Position numbers and translations under genes: made by a program. From the NCBI RefSeq assembly GCF_003073045.1, contig NC_037600.1, positions 10,404,758 through 10,468,757 on the forward strand: 64,000 nucleotides of DNA, given 5' to 3'. Source of the DNA: Pomacea canaliculata (taxonomy: Eukaryota > Mollusca > Gastropoda > Architaenioglossa > Ampullariidae). This document shows, piece after piece, positions 25,156 through 37,625 of this stretch; positions within the stretch are counted from its first letter, which is position 1, and each line of letters begins with the position of its first letter. Under the pieces are notes generated by a model. That model was not told the DNA's origin, searched no databases, and saw only the letters and a list, made by a program, of their open reading frames with translations.

Positions 25156-25839
25156 GTGAGACCGGTACTGCGCAGGATGCCAGTAATCCCGCATATTTGG
25201 CTCTATGGCAGATGTAGGCACCGTACAACCCCAAGACTACCTTCATTCACTTCCATCCGCCTACAAATAATTGATCATTTATATAATACTGTATATGCAT
25301 GGCTATATATAATATGACAAATAATGTATATATTTGTTCTGCACCTTAATTGAAGTATGTGTAAAGCTTTTAACGATAGAACGGTACGTGTCATCAAAGG
25401 CATATTTCTCTTGAGGTACCTTTTAACCACATTAAATGATTTGACAGCATACTTCTATCCAGAGCATCATGCAAGATATTGTATTTCTGATATTCGACTA
25501 TATATGGATCGATCGATCATTAACCCACATATGGATGTTAAAAATATAAATGATGAAAAAACAAAAGCCTTTTTTCATGAGGAGAGCAGAGTTTACCATT
25601 CACTGACTGCATGCTGTCTCTGTTCGGGTAGGCGATGCCGATATGTTCATGTTGTTACTTCAACACGTATGCATGTATATAACTTAATTATGGGTTACAT
25701 AATATGTCTGCTGACATATATATTATATGTCTCTTGATAAGCATATATGTTTCTCGCATCTGTCGTTCTGCTTACTACATGAGCTTCAGCTCCATTCGAC
25801 ATAAATCTGTCCATCTCAACCACGAAAATTAATATATCT
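25156..25839. other. Intergenic sequence right of the palindrome
   Basis: An open frame of 126 codons (25357-25737) lies here, but it has no recognisable domain, borders or codon bias, and I do not call it a gene. Otherwise the stretch is AT-rich with TATATA tracts. Confidence 0.4.
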
Positions 25840-26430
25840 GCTCATTTGTTCTGTCTACACTAAACTACTGCAACCCTCTTATAATTATATTTAATTTCTT
25901 TGCTGGCTGTCCACAGCATCTCATTGATAAGCTTCAGAAAATCCAGAACTCGACAGCTGCTGATCATTTTCTGGACTTGCAAATGTGAACATGTCACACC
26001 GCGGCACGTCTTCACGTTCTTCATTGGTTACCAGTTAAAGCTAGAATACACTACAAACTTTCAACTTTATGCTATGGATTCTTTAAGGCTCCTCGATTCC
26101 GCCCCCTCCCCCCCCAACACACACACACACACACACAGACTTAACTGAAATCTTAATTGTCTATCCACAGACCACACTCGATCCTGCCCGAAACTTTCGC
26201 TCCTCATTAGACTCCCGCGCATTCTATCCTCCCTCCCACAAAGACGTACTGCAGTGACATATACGCGGATCGACGTCCTCCCTCTGTACGTGCTGCTATA
26301 AGCAGTGGAACGTTACTCTCTTCCACATCACATTCGCCAATCGGACTCAAAGGGTACATTCAAGCGTTATTCTCTGAAAACATCTGTTCACAAATCACTA
26401 TCCCTTTCTTATAATTACGTACTGTTCTTA
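25840..26430 (+). pseudogene. Decayed non-LTR retrotransposon (LINE), C-terminal end of reverse-transcriptase ORF
   Basis: The frame at 25920 reads LIDKLQKIQNSTAA, then in the same frame LHVLHWLPVKARIHYKL (from 26010). These are hallmark C-terminal segments of jockey/CR1/RTE-like ORF2 proteins (...LQ.(I/V)QN.AAR..., HWLPV..RI.YKL). Upstream, TACTGCAACCCTCTT matches the YCN(S/P)LL motif. An in-frame TGA at about 25987, further stops and a CA microsatellite (26116-26138) show it is dead. A conserved catalytic core (YxDD) is not present, so only the 3' portion remains. Confidence 0.75.
26116..26138. repeat. (CA)n microsatellite
   Basis: About eleven CA units follow a C-rich run inside the LINE remnant. 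Confidence 0.9.
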
Positions 26431-26564
26431 ACTCCCTGGCAATACTGTCTGTTATGCTATAACCATCATATATATATATGTAACGACTCGAGTTACACTG
26501 TTTATCGTATCTACATCCCTTCATCCATATACTTTATCCATATACTTAATTCTGTAAACTGTGA

Positions 26565-27040
26565 TTGAATCGAGTGATTCGAGTCCTGTGGTCGAATAGA
26601 GTCGATTCGACCATAATTGTCGTAGTCTATATTCTGATGGTCGAACCAAAAAAGGTTCACATCGACCGGCCTCCGACCAATTACCGATTCGACCACAATC
26701 GAGTTGATTCAACCATTGCCTGATCCTCGATCTGTACTAATAATAAATAATTGGTATTGACAAACAAGTTAGTTACATTTTTTTTTACACATACAATGAG
26801 CAATGAATGTGTCATATTACACTGAATAGTAACTTCTGTACGTATACTGATCGATACTCAAATCGACTGAGGCCAGTGCATGGTCGAATCAACTCGCGGG
26901 ACTGTGGTCGAATTATGCACTAAGGGTCGTGGTCAAATCACGAACGTGTATAGGGCGAATTGACTTGTGCATGTTCTAATCGACTAAAGGTCGAATCGGT
27001 AAATGGTAGAATCGACCGGTGGCCGTATATGCGATTCGAG
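26565..27040. repeat. CpG-rich patch of degenerate GGTCGAAT/ATTCGACC motifs
   Basis: The motif (T)GGTCGAAT or its complement recurs at irregular spacing in both orientations: 26589-26597, 26605-26613 (forming the inverted pair TGGTCGAAT...ATTCGACCA), about 26638-26646, 26685-26693, 26881-26889, 26905-26913, 26989-26996, and GAATCGACC at about 27009-27017. A further GGGAATCGACCATC lies at 27238-27250. Surrounding DNA is much poorer in CpG. It may be a decayed repeat or hairpin element or a protein-binding cluster; I cannot decide. Confidence 0.6.
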
Positions 27041-28603
27041 TGCGTATCTCCACTATCTATATACGTCCTTGGTATTTTAGCTTTAGCAATAATTAAAGGA
27101 CAATAAGAGCTCTGTAGTGTACATAGTCTTCCGCTAACTGAAAAAATGACACAGTAATGTTTATACAAAGCACGGTCGCGATGTCTCAGATGACAGATAC
27201 CCAGTTCTGTCTTATCGATTTTCAGCATTTACCTATCGGGAATCGACCATCTGTGGATGTATATGCAACAGGTGTGACGTCGACGCTCGCGAACGTGGTG
27301 GTCTAAATAGGAATTGTGGTTACATTCTGTTCAATATCTATGGAGGTTAGAATGCCTTTTAATAATAATTTTTCGCGTTTTATTTACTGCTTTTAAAAAC
27401 TTTGGTCGCAAATTTGTTACCGGTAACATAATTCTACCAAGTACACGTGATTCTACAAGGATCGAGGTGTCATGAGCTCACGGTTTCTGCCTCTACTTTA
27501 TGTATGATTGATTTGACTAAGACTGGTGCGGTGCTGGACACTCAAAATTCACTGTACACGCTACATACAGTCACATATGTGAGAATGCCTACACATTTCT
27601 CTGTTATAATCACCGCTGGCCTTTGACATGCGTGTAAATAATTATCCGATTCTTCTCCATCAGCGAAGCTTTATGGTAGGGGAGGTAATACAATCGCGTA
27701 TGGAGTTACCGTACTTCCGCCTAGCTGCATAGTTACTTTGACAAGGGAAAAATGCAGTCACTCGATTTTCCTTGAACTACACCTGTGGCGCACATCATAT
27801 AACGACTATACGAATATAGCTGTTCCTTTCCTAGTTAGAGTTTCATAAAACTTAATTTTTACAAAAAGATTATGAAGAAAAAATGTAGTTAGGAGTGGGA
27901 AAGACCCACTTCTCCGAGCAACAGAAATAGCATCTCGCCATGACCAACTGAAGTTCATTGTTTTAGCCGGGTATGTGCTCAAAAAAAGTATGTATACTTG
28001 AGAAAATATTTTTTCCATTTTATGATTCATCATATTAAAAAGATCACCTTCATCTTTTAGAATACATTCTTCCAGACATCCTAGTCGAGCACGACTCGCT
28101 GTTATAGTGGAGATGCCTATAGATTCCCTAGAGCCTAGAAATACACATTGTGGTCAGTCAGTACTATAGGAAAATTTTCGTAATTCATAGTCTGATTTGT
28201 GGCTTTCAGTCCAAAGGATTTGTGAATGGCTCAATGTTAAGTGCTAAAGCATTATTAAAACGTCTGTGTTGAATTGTGGCAGATATGGTCACACAGATCA
28301 CATAGTTTGCTTTTGTATTGTGTATACAGGCTCACTTCTCATGACATGTATTTACGATTTCAGTTAAATATATTATTGATGTAGTTTGTTTAGAGAAAAA
28401 GACTGACAAATTCTGTCAGTGAATACAGTTTGAGATAACACGTGAGCACCAATAAGTTCTAACCCATATGAGATTTTGTGCTGTTCTTTGAGACATCAGG
28501 GTACTGCCATGTTAATGTATGGGTCACTAAAACCGGAAATTATTAATACCTAAACATAATAAAAAAATTAATCCAAAGAATGTTTGCAATACTTTTATTA
28601 CAG
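27041..28603. other. 5' region of SCYL3 with possible promoter and non-coding first exon
   Basis: A CRE-like TGACGTC sits in a CpG-rich patch (about 27270-27300). Downstream, CTATGGAG|GTTAGA at about 27340-27352 could be the donor of a non-coding exon, because the first coding exon of SCYL3 opens right after an acceptor (TTATTACAG, ending 28603). The transcription start is not determined. Confidence 0.35.
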
Positions 28604-28610
28604 GTACAAA

Positions 28611-31600
28611 ATGGGAGCAGACAACAGTGTGCTTGAAGGCTGTGAGTGGGGTGAGGATGTCAGTGAGTGTAACTTAAATTGGTCTCTGCAGCATGCAACT
28701 GCCAAAGATGGCCGACAAGTAACAGTTTTTCATCCAAAGAAAGGAGAGCGCAAATACCATGATATGCTAGAACGATTAGCCCAGGTAAGAGACTGCAGGT
28801 TTATTCTTATACAAAACTTAACTTGGAAAGTAAAACATTTTTTTCGGATATGGTATTTTAGCCTCTTTCAGGATAGCAAATACTATGAATGTAATGTTTG
28901 CCATATGTACAAGAAGATATGCTGTGGACATGTGATATTTATATGTATTGGAGTACAAGTATCTCTATAATGATATAGGGTTAGCAGATGCTGGGATAGC
29001 TGAGCAGTTGTAGCACTAGTATTCAAGTCAAAAGTTGCACACAGTACCTGTTGGCATAGAAACCCTTTTCCCCCAACTCTAACCCAGATGTTTAATGAGT
29101 GTCTGATTTTAAAAAGAGTTGAAAAATAAAGATAACACCCACAACCCCAGACCCTATAAGAAAAGCAAAATCTGGCTCTAAGATAAATGCAGCCTCTGAC
29201 TCCACACTCCTCAGTCCCCAGTGACATAAAGGCTATGTAACTTTTTATTTTAAACTTTTGCATTAAGTGTGATACAACATTTCTATGTCAGGTGGACCAA
29301 CAGACCCCTGAGCATGTCCTATAGCTCTGCCCACAACACAGACAGAGCCCCAGTTACTCCTAGTAAAATATATCAAATATATGAGAATCTTTGCATCCAT
29401 TTGCGGGAACATCCTCAAAATCTGTTATACACACACCTAAATTTTGTCTTTGTAGAGCCTTAAGACTCTGCGCCATCCTGGTGTGCTGCGCTTCATGGGA
29501 GCAGGACGTTCATCGGATGGGTTCTATCTAGTAACAGAACAGGCTGTTCCTCTGATGAACGTTCTGGGTCACTTGTCACCATATGACATATGTGCTGGAC
29601 TTCATGACATTTTGACTGCTTTGACGTTTCTACATGATAAGGTATGTGCAGCTTACACAATGTATTTGCACTCTTCTTGAGTGCCTGTGGTGAGTAATTC
29701 ATTTAGATTGTTAAAATAAAACTTTGAGCCATAAACTGGCTAAAAATTTGTTTGTGGGCACATGACTTTCAAAGCAGGGCTTTTATACCATCTTAATAAA
29801 TTTTCTAAGATGTGTAGTGTCCTCAGCTGTACAAAATTCTGTAAGGTGCTCAATTTATTAGAATTGATTTGACAAAAAATTTTGATGTCCTTACATAAAT
29901 AACATTTTTGCGTTGGCAAACATTGAACACTTTTTTTTTTCGTAAGATGATGAATTTCGATCTTATTTAATTCTTTTTAGGTTCCATGTTACTGTGTTTG
30001 CTGCTTTCTCTGCAGGTTGGTGTGTGCCATAACAACGTCAGCATTGAAGCCATTTTTGTGGCAAGTGATGGTAGCTGGCGGTTGGGGGAACTTCAGCACT
30101 CTTGCTTATTTGCTTCTGCTTCCCCTGAATACCTGGAGATGTGCCGTGCCTTTAGGGATCAAGCATCAATTGCACCAGAAGAGAAGGTCTGCATTCCTTT
30201 TTCACCACATCCATCACCACGAGGACTTATGTCATAAATGTCTTCTAACATAATACATTAAATCATTATCTATCATAAATTTTGGTCTAACTGATGTAAA
30301 AAGTTTCTGAAAGCAGTGGTTCATATTTTGTAGTTTCATTTACCAATTTAGTAATAAAGGACAATATGCTGTATAGTGCCTAATTTGTGATGTTTTTCTT
30401 CATTATGGAAACATACACCGGGTACAATAAATGCTTGTAGATGAACAGTTTTAGTGAATAATTTGTAATAAATCTTTGCTAAGTATATATTGTCTCTCAA
30501 ATCAGATTTTGACAAAACTTCTTTACTGAGAAACACCATGCTAGCTTATTTTTTTTTTTTTAAGTAGAAGGACAAAAATGAACCGGTGAACAAGTGAACA
30601 GAATATTTTGTCATCATATCTAACAGAAATTGTAATAGTAGCAAGGAAAATAAAATAATAAAGAAAAGAATTCTGTTGCTTTTCTTAGCTAGGTATCAAG
30701 GTCTGCTCTCATAAATTCAGTTAGTTTTGAAACAAACACAGCTGATGCCTTTCTTTATGCCCTCAAAGAAAAGGGTATGTTTCTAGTCAGTTCCAGTTTT
30801 TTGTTTTACAGACATGGTTATCACCTAAATATATGCAAGATCTAAATGATTTATTCAGGATGGAAAGGTTAAGGTGACACCTGGACAAGGCCACTCACGT
30901 GACATGTATAGTTTTGGTGTTTGTGCCAAAGTACTCTTGGATCATCTAAGGGAGCAAGGTAAATTGTGTGCATGTGTGTCTATGCAACTTTGTGCTTGCA
31001 TTTGTGTTTTCCCCTGTACATATGTGCTTCATAAACATTCTTTATTTTTGCTCTTTGTGTATTTAAACCCCATCATGAAATAAATGACCATAGAGTCTGC
31101 TGCTATGGAGAAAATGTAATTTGATGTTTCCAAATAATAGGTGTTAACTTTAAGCCTGAATTGTGCTATACTTTTAGCCATGTATGTAGGAGTACTCTTG
31201 TATACATATCAGCTTGAGACTTTTAATATATTTGTTCATGATATCCTTTTCATTATGTAGACATGCAAGATTTAAACCTCTATCATATTTGTTTGCCTAG
31301 GTGAAATAAAAATCAGCGATTCTTTTGAACAAAGAGCTGAGGCTTGCCTTTCATTAGATCCTGCCTTAAGACCACCAGCCCTTATGCTAAAAAATGACAG
31401 CATTTTCCAGTGAGTGTTGGCTTTTATTTTCTTTTTGTGTTGAATGTTTAAATTCTAAAATAATTAAGAATTTTTCAGACTTTTGAAAGTGAAATAGGAA
31501 GACAAAGAAACAGTTTATTGCGGCTCTAAATTTTGATAAAACCATGTGAAATTATTGATTTTAAGTCAAGAGCAGCATCCAAAGAAACTATCACTGTTTA

Positions 31601-34600
31601 AATGATACTTGATGTAATAAAAAGATTATTTGTATAAATATATTAGACTATATATATATATCTATCAATAGAACAAAGTGTTTCATTACAATTTTTGTTT
31701 TTCATGTTCTGTTTTAAATGAGATTTATGTTCAGGATGAAATATTAAAGTGAAATGTGTAAACAAATGTAGGAGATTGTAGGTTTGTAGAGCAGACACTT
31801 ACAGATTTCTAGTCTTTTTCATGGTGGGTTTTAATATAGTATAATATACAGGTGTAACTTACACTTAAAAGGAATTTTGAGATCAGTGACTCATACTCTC
31901 TTTGGGTCCGTCTTTTTCTCCGTCATTTCTTCATAGATATCTTTCTAGTTGTGTTTGCATCTGCACACTTTGCCTGTCTGCTGCGACATTTTAGCATTCC
32001 AAGTTATCTTCAAAATTCATCTGTTTTGTGCATGTGTGGTTGGTGTGTGTGTGCGCGTATATGTTTGTGTGTAGAAATGATTTTGTGCAGATACTTTCTT
32101 TTGTGCGGAACGTTGCAGGGCAGACATCTGAAGAAAAGATTGATTTCTTCAGGTTTGTAAAGTTAATTTTTATGAAAACAGATGTAAAATAGATGCATTA
32201 CATTTTGTAAAGAAATCATAAAGGAATATGTTGAGTAATGCTCAAGTAAAAATACAGGTTTTTAACCAAGTATCGTTTTGAAACAAATGAGTCAAATCCA
32301 GAAAAAAGGAACTATAAACCATTATTTTCCGTTTTTCTTTCTTTTGTGCTGAAGTGGTCTTTTGCCACGACTGTTAGCACTTCCAGAGGAAGTGATCGGT
32401 CACAGGCTTGCAGTTCCACTGTTGTCTCGCTTTGTGCTCATGGATGAAACGGCTGTCAGCCATGTCATTCCCCATCTGCTGAGCCCTAAACACGGTAAGT
32501 TTCTGGAGCACACTAGTGTTCATTGCTATAGAGTAGAGTTAATGTTCTCGTTCACAGACCTCTGCTCTATGTGTATAAGTACATGCACACACACACACAT
32601 ATGAAATAATAGAATAAGACATGGACAACATACAAAAGACGAAAGGATAAACACTAGTACTGATGACCAATAAAAGACAAATATAGAGGAATTGAATAGC
32701 AAGAACTGAGGTTATTATGAGTTTGCAAAGGATGACAAATAGGACAGTTTGAAGATGGACTAGCATTTGTGTTGACTGTTGTGAAAGTAATGCCCAAGGA
32801 AGAGATGTGTTTTTAGTGCATATTCATATTTTAAAACACTTGTCTTCCCATTTTCTCAAATCATTCTTCTGCTTATATACAGATTAAATATGCCATAATA
32901 TATATATCTGACCATCACCATGCTTTGACAGATGATCCTGCTGCTAAGACATCCCAGCCTGGAATAACACCTCTGCTCAGTCCAAAGATATTCCAGAGAT
33001 GTGTATTACCAGAGCTGCTGTGTATCCTTGGTGTGCGAGAAGCGCATATCCGCCTGGTCTTGTTAGCTCACTTCTCCCAGTATGCCTGCCTTTTTGACAA
33101 GGATACCCTTCAAAAGCGTGTCTTCCCACAGGTTAGTGCCTAGAATTTAAAATAAGACTTAAATTTCTTTAAGCCTTGAGTTTGACGCTTGATGCATTGC
33201 ACCTGATAATCTATTGTTTAGCTTTTGTTATTGTATTATTTTATCCTGATTAAGGCCCAGAGTTCATTTCTCGTCTCGGGCACGCTGTTCTTTCTCTGCA
33301 CATGGCATCTGTTTACAGGGCTGGCTGCTTGCCGTAATATAGCCTCAGCTGCTGGCACAGCGTAAAACACCAATCCCCCCCCCCGCTCCCTTATCCTGAT
33401 TAAGAAAGGAAACAATGTCATCTGTAAAGCAGAGAGTAGCAGTTTGTGTTTATGTGTGCGTGCATGCTTGGGTGAGTAGGTCTGGTTGAGAATTTTGAAA
33501 AATCCACTGTTTGTCCAGTTTTCTCAGGATTATCCTTTTTTTTTAATCACATTATATATTCCAGCTTGACGAGTTAAAAATAGGCTAGTGTCTAATGTAA
33601 GCCAAAGCAGTTCTATTGAAATTTTACAGACTGTCATAAGAAAGGGATTACTGGGGTCTTAATTGTTAAATAAAGGGGCATTCATACGTGCACACACACA
33701 CAAGTTTCTGTAGGCTTTCATAAGTCATAATAGTTTTTGTTCTAGATTTTTTTAATAACTGTCTTCTTTGTCTCATCACAATTATATTTTTTATAGTAGT
33801 AGATGTATGCTCACTTAACACAGTGTAGATTTCTACTTCAGTTTGACATCACACTCCAAGATATACGCATAAAGATGTGCTTGAGTCATACTAAGTGCTA
33901 TGAACAAAAAAGTTTGTCTTAAAGATGACTCAGCATTATAGAAGAATTAATTAAGTCAGTGGTAATGCTGATCTGTTTCTTCTTAAGTTATTCAGTACAG
34001 TATAAAGGGGAAAAGACAGTATTATTTGCTATAACCTAATCTGTTCACAGCTGTTATTAGGCCTGCGTGACACAACTGATACCATAGTAGCTGCCAGCCT
34101 ACGTGCTCTTGCTGATCTTGTCCCACTGCTAGGTGGTGACACAGTTATTGGGGGACAGCGAACAACAATATTTTTTCATGGCATGCCTAAGGTATAGCTA
34201 TTATCTACATGAAAGGATAAAATCAGATAGGATCTCATTTTAGTTAAGATTTTTTATTTTGTGTGTGTTTAGTACATATTCAAAGATGACTTTAATGATT
34301 TATGGTTTAAGATTAATTTTATGTTCAAGTTGTTACATTATTCTTGGTCTAACTACGGAGCGGGTCAATCTCTGATCTTGAAAATGAACTTCACAAATAG
34401 CATGTGACTATTTCATGATATTTAGTTCTTTATCATCAGTATCTGCCTTAGTTTGTTAGTAACATGATTTACCAACTACATATTATTTCATCTGTAATAT
34501 CTGATCTAGGATGGTCGCACCTAAAAGTTTTTTTTAGTAACCTGTTTTTTTACATTACTGTTCATCACTTATATTTAAGGACAGTAAGTCCTTAGCTCTC

Positions 34601-37263
34601 TTATTACTTGATTAAAAAGTGGGTTGTGTGCCCATGTTTTGCGTTCATATGTGTGTGTGCATGCAGGCACATGTGCACATGTGGATAATGAAGAGGTGTA
34701 CATACTTGTAGTTCTAATTTGTCCGTGCAGTTTGCAGATAGGGTGAAGACAGAGGAAAAACTACCTACAAACCTGAAAGAAGTACTACAACCGGTGATAT
34801 CCTCATCAACTGCCAAACCTTTGCTGAAGGACTTGGCTGCCCTCAGGTAATAAGTTTTGACTGTAACAGTCCAAATAACTTGATGTGTAAATTTTTAGAT
34901 GGAAGGACTTTCTCTTCCACACCACATGGTGGGAACACTTTCCTTGTCACAGTATGGCAGAGAAATCTTTTGCTTTTGAATCAAACATAAAGTTTTTCCC
35001 TCTTGTATTCATACTTCATAATATACTTGTCCTCACCTCTTCTTTCCTTTTTATGGCTTGTGTCTAGGAAAAGCATGGTCTGTGCCACTTTTGTGTGTGC
35101 ATGTGTGAGAGAGAGAGAGAGAGTGGGTATGTAAAAACGGGTAAACAAATGAGCCTTAAGTTGAGCAAATGAGCACGAACTTGTATTACTGGACTGCTTG
35201 CAGATGATTTTTTTTTTCCAGTTAACTACTAGAACGAGGCTAATGTATGCAAAGCTTCTGATTTAGTTTAGTTTTGTCTTTAGACTAGACAAACAATGTA
35301 GCTGACCTGCCATCATCACAAACATTTTGAGGTGTCTTTTTGTGTATAGCTCTAGTGCTGATGAAAAGAAAAAGAAACAAGTTGACCATGAAAAGAGATG
35401 GGCTGAAGCTCGACAGAAGCGAGAAGAGAGACAACTGCAAAAGATTCAAAAGGAGGTTCAGACCAAGGTGCAAGACGCTGATGTTTACTGGCACAACTGT
35501 AAGAAGATATGTAATCACTGGGCAGCTAAAAGTTTTACTTCCAGTTCTTATGTCCCAGATTCTTTTTTTAAACATGAAATTTAGGAGTGTTAGTCCTTTT
35601 GAGAATGTGCCTATGTGTCTTCTAGAGAGAAGGGAACATGAAAAAATAATCATTACTGCTGTTGTTTTGTTTTTAATAAACATTGAGAAATAATTTTAAC
35701 AATTAGGAAGGAAAGCTTAATAATTACGTTTAAAAACTTTGAACACTTTGCTTAGCAGATCTCTTAAATGAGGATTTTTTGATAATTTTACTGTTACCTA
35801 CATGATGTTTTCTGTAGTTATATAGGTCTAATATTATGCAGATATAAAATGACAAGGATTATTACACATGATGGTTGATTGTCACCATTTCTTACCTCTT
35901 GTATACAGCAGAGACAACAACAGTAACTTCAGAAAGATCAAAGACATTTGAACTTGACAAGCTTGAAAATAAAAGCAAAGATGATGTAGATGATTTAAAT
36001 TCCAAAGACATTGAAGTGCATCTGCAATTAAGTGATAGTGAAAAAGAAGGAAAGAAAGATGTTCAAGATGAGGACCTGTGGTCAGACTGGGAGGACAAAG
36101 ATGGAAGCTCAGTGCCATTGTCTGTTGATGAAATCATTAGCCAAGAGATTGAAGCTGAGCTTGCTTGCATGTCTGAAGGGGAATACCCTTCTGGTGTACC
36201 TGGACAGAGGAGCAAGATCCAGACTTCCCCAGACCCATATGACACTTGCCAGTTTCTGGTTCAGAATCACATGTGGCAAGACACCAACAACTCCAATCAT
36301 GCTGAAAAGAAAACTCTATTGCAAGATGGCATTGCGAAACAGGAGGGTGCTGGAGATTCTGTGGACATCCAGTGGGACACAGAAAAGACATACATCATTA
36401 AGTCAGGCAATTCTGGAGACAGCGATGCACAGCTCATGGCCAAAGAAAATGTCCCTAAGAGCATGAAACTGCCCTCAAAGACCAGATCTACAGGGGCTGC
36501 AACCAAAGCAGTCTCAGGAAGGAAGGTGGCGCAAGTTGATGACCTGGGTGCCGGTTATGACATTAAGAGTGTGGAACTGGCGGTCACATCGACTGAGGTA
36601 GACTACTTTGCTGACATGGCGCCTACAATCAGCACACCCTCAGCTCTGCTGTTCTTCTCAGAAGCAGAGACTGTAGGTGAGGAGATGAAAGACAAACCCT
36701 TGAGCTCAAAGACAACGTCAAGTCTGTTTGCAGTTGCCACCACAAATGTTACGGTCAGTGAGATTTTAGTTTAATGGCAATACTTAGCATTCTGGTCACA
36801 GCTAGGTTATGTCCAAAATGAATAGCCACTAGTTTTTCTTTTCAATGTTGCAGAAATGTTTGAAAACTTCTCAACAAATTTTATTGTTCCTAGAAGGGCT
36901 TACAATTTCTCCTACAAGAAGAGAGATTTTCTGTTGACTTTACATTTGTGTGTGTGTGCGCGCGCACATGCTTGCTCAAAACAGAAAGCTTGGCAGAAGT
37001 AAAAAAACACGTATGACAGATGCAAAAGTAGACAAATTCTTTGTAAGAGATGCAGAAGTAGAAAAATACGTTATAAGGTTGATAGCTTTCTTTGTTAAGG
37101 GCCAGAAATTGTCTTGAAACAGCATGACTAAGATCTTTAGATGATGCCATATGTACCACCTTAGGCACAAAGAGGACTAAGTACATAAGTATAGCTTTCT
37201 TTGTTACAGGAGTCTGAAGGAGGCTGGAGTGATGATGGAGACTGGGGAATGGAGAGTGTCTGA
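28611..37263 (+). CDS. SCYL3: SCY1-like pseudokinase 3 (PACE-1), complete, 13 coding exons, 820 aa
   Basis: SCYL3 is a catalytically dead kinase with HEAT repeats that works at the Golgi and cell edge and binds ezrin. Exons: 28611-28784, 29456-29641, 30016-30186, 30859-30958, 31301-31409, 32075-32152, 32355-32494, 32932-33131, 34051-34191, 34731-34846, 35350-35498, 35909-36753, 37210-37263; all join in phase (2463 nt). The N-terminus MGADNS fits an N-myristoylation signal (human MGSENS). The kinase-like domain (residues about 1-230) has LKTLRHPGVLRFM but HNN where HRD is expected and LGEL in place of DFG, so it is inactive. Residues about 240-500 are HEAT-like (GLLPRLLALPEEVIGHRLAV, VREAHIRLVLLAHFSQYA). 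The long acidic exon 12 holds WSDWED and DYFADMAPTISTPSALL, both conserved in SCYL3. The end, WSDDGDWGMESV, matches the Trp-rich SCYL3 tail. An acceptor at 28603 shows that a 5' UTR intron precedes the ATG. Confidence 0.95.
28985..29110 (+). mobile_element. tRNA-derived SINE-like sequence in SCYL3 intron 1
   Basis: GGGATAGCTGAGCAGTTGTAGCACTAG resembles a pol III A box and AGTATTCAAGTC a B box, about 15 bp apart. The body and 3' end are indistinct. No target duplication was found. Confidence 0.4.
33255..33390 (+). mobile_element. 5'-truncated SINE in SCYL3 intron, with 14-bp target duplication
   Basis: The insert opens with a B-box-like AGAGTTCATTTCTCGTCTC, then TGTTCTTTCTCTGCACATGG and GGGCTGGCTGCTTGCCG, and ends in a C-rich tail. 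The flanking direct repeat TTATCCTGATTAAG (33241-33254 and 33391-33404) is a target-site duplication of the length made by LINE-driven retroposition. Related copies are at 37495-37625, 45540-45662, 59216-59380, 42455-42575 and 49935-50075. Confidence 0.85.
35107..35123. repeat. (GA)n microsatellite
   Basis: Eight GA units in SCYL3 intron 10. Confidence 0.85.
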
Positions 37264-37351
37264 TATTCAGTGTTCTGGATCATAACCCCATGGCATGTAA
37301 CTGCCATTTCCTGTGGATCAAGAAGGGATGATAAAGATTGTAGCAGCAATA

Positions 37352-37357
37352 ATAAAA
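37352..37357 (+). terminator. Candidate poly(A) signal AATAAA of SCYL3
   Basis: The hexamer lies 89 bp after the SCYL3 stop codon. Later hexamers (for example near 39627) could give longer 3' ends. Confidence 0.45.
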
Positions 37358-37494
37358 TGGTGAAAGTTACTGGTTGTTTCGTTGCCAAGAAAGAAAACAT
37401 GTTTTATCTTTGAACAGAGCCACAAATCAATTAAAGCTGATTTCCATGTGTGCTCCGTGCTATCTCCTCGGTCTTTCCCAGCTTCAAAAGTTGT

Positions 37495-37625
37495 TGTCCT
37501 GGGTTCAGTTCTCATCTCGGGCGTGCTGTTCTTTCTCTGCATGTGGCATCTGTTTTCAGGGCTGGCTGCTTTGCCATGATATAGCCTTAGTTGCTTGCTC
37601 AGCATAAAACACCAATTCCCCACCC
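37495..37625 (+). mobile_element. SINE copy downstream of SCYL3
   Basis: It shares GGGTTCAGTTCTCATCTCGG, TGTTCTTTCTCTGCATGTGG, GGGCTGGCTGC and AAAACACCAATTCCCC with the copy at 33255-33390. The tail is C-rich. Confidence 0.75.

Noticed and set aside
25357..25737. 126-codon open frame right of the palindrome
   Set aside because: No domain, no splice signals at its ends and no codon preference that I can see; length alone is not enough in AT-rich DNA.
35285..35683. 132-codon minus-strand frame across SCYL3 exon 11
   Set aside because: It is the antisense shadow of a well-supported SCYL3 exon and its intron.
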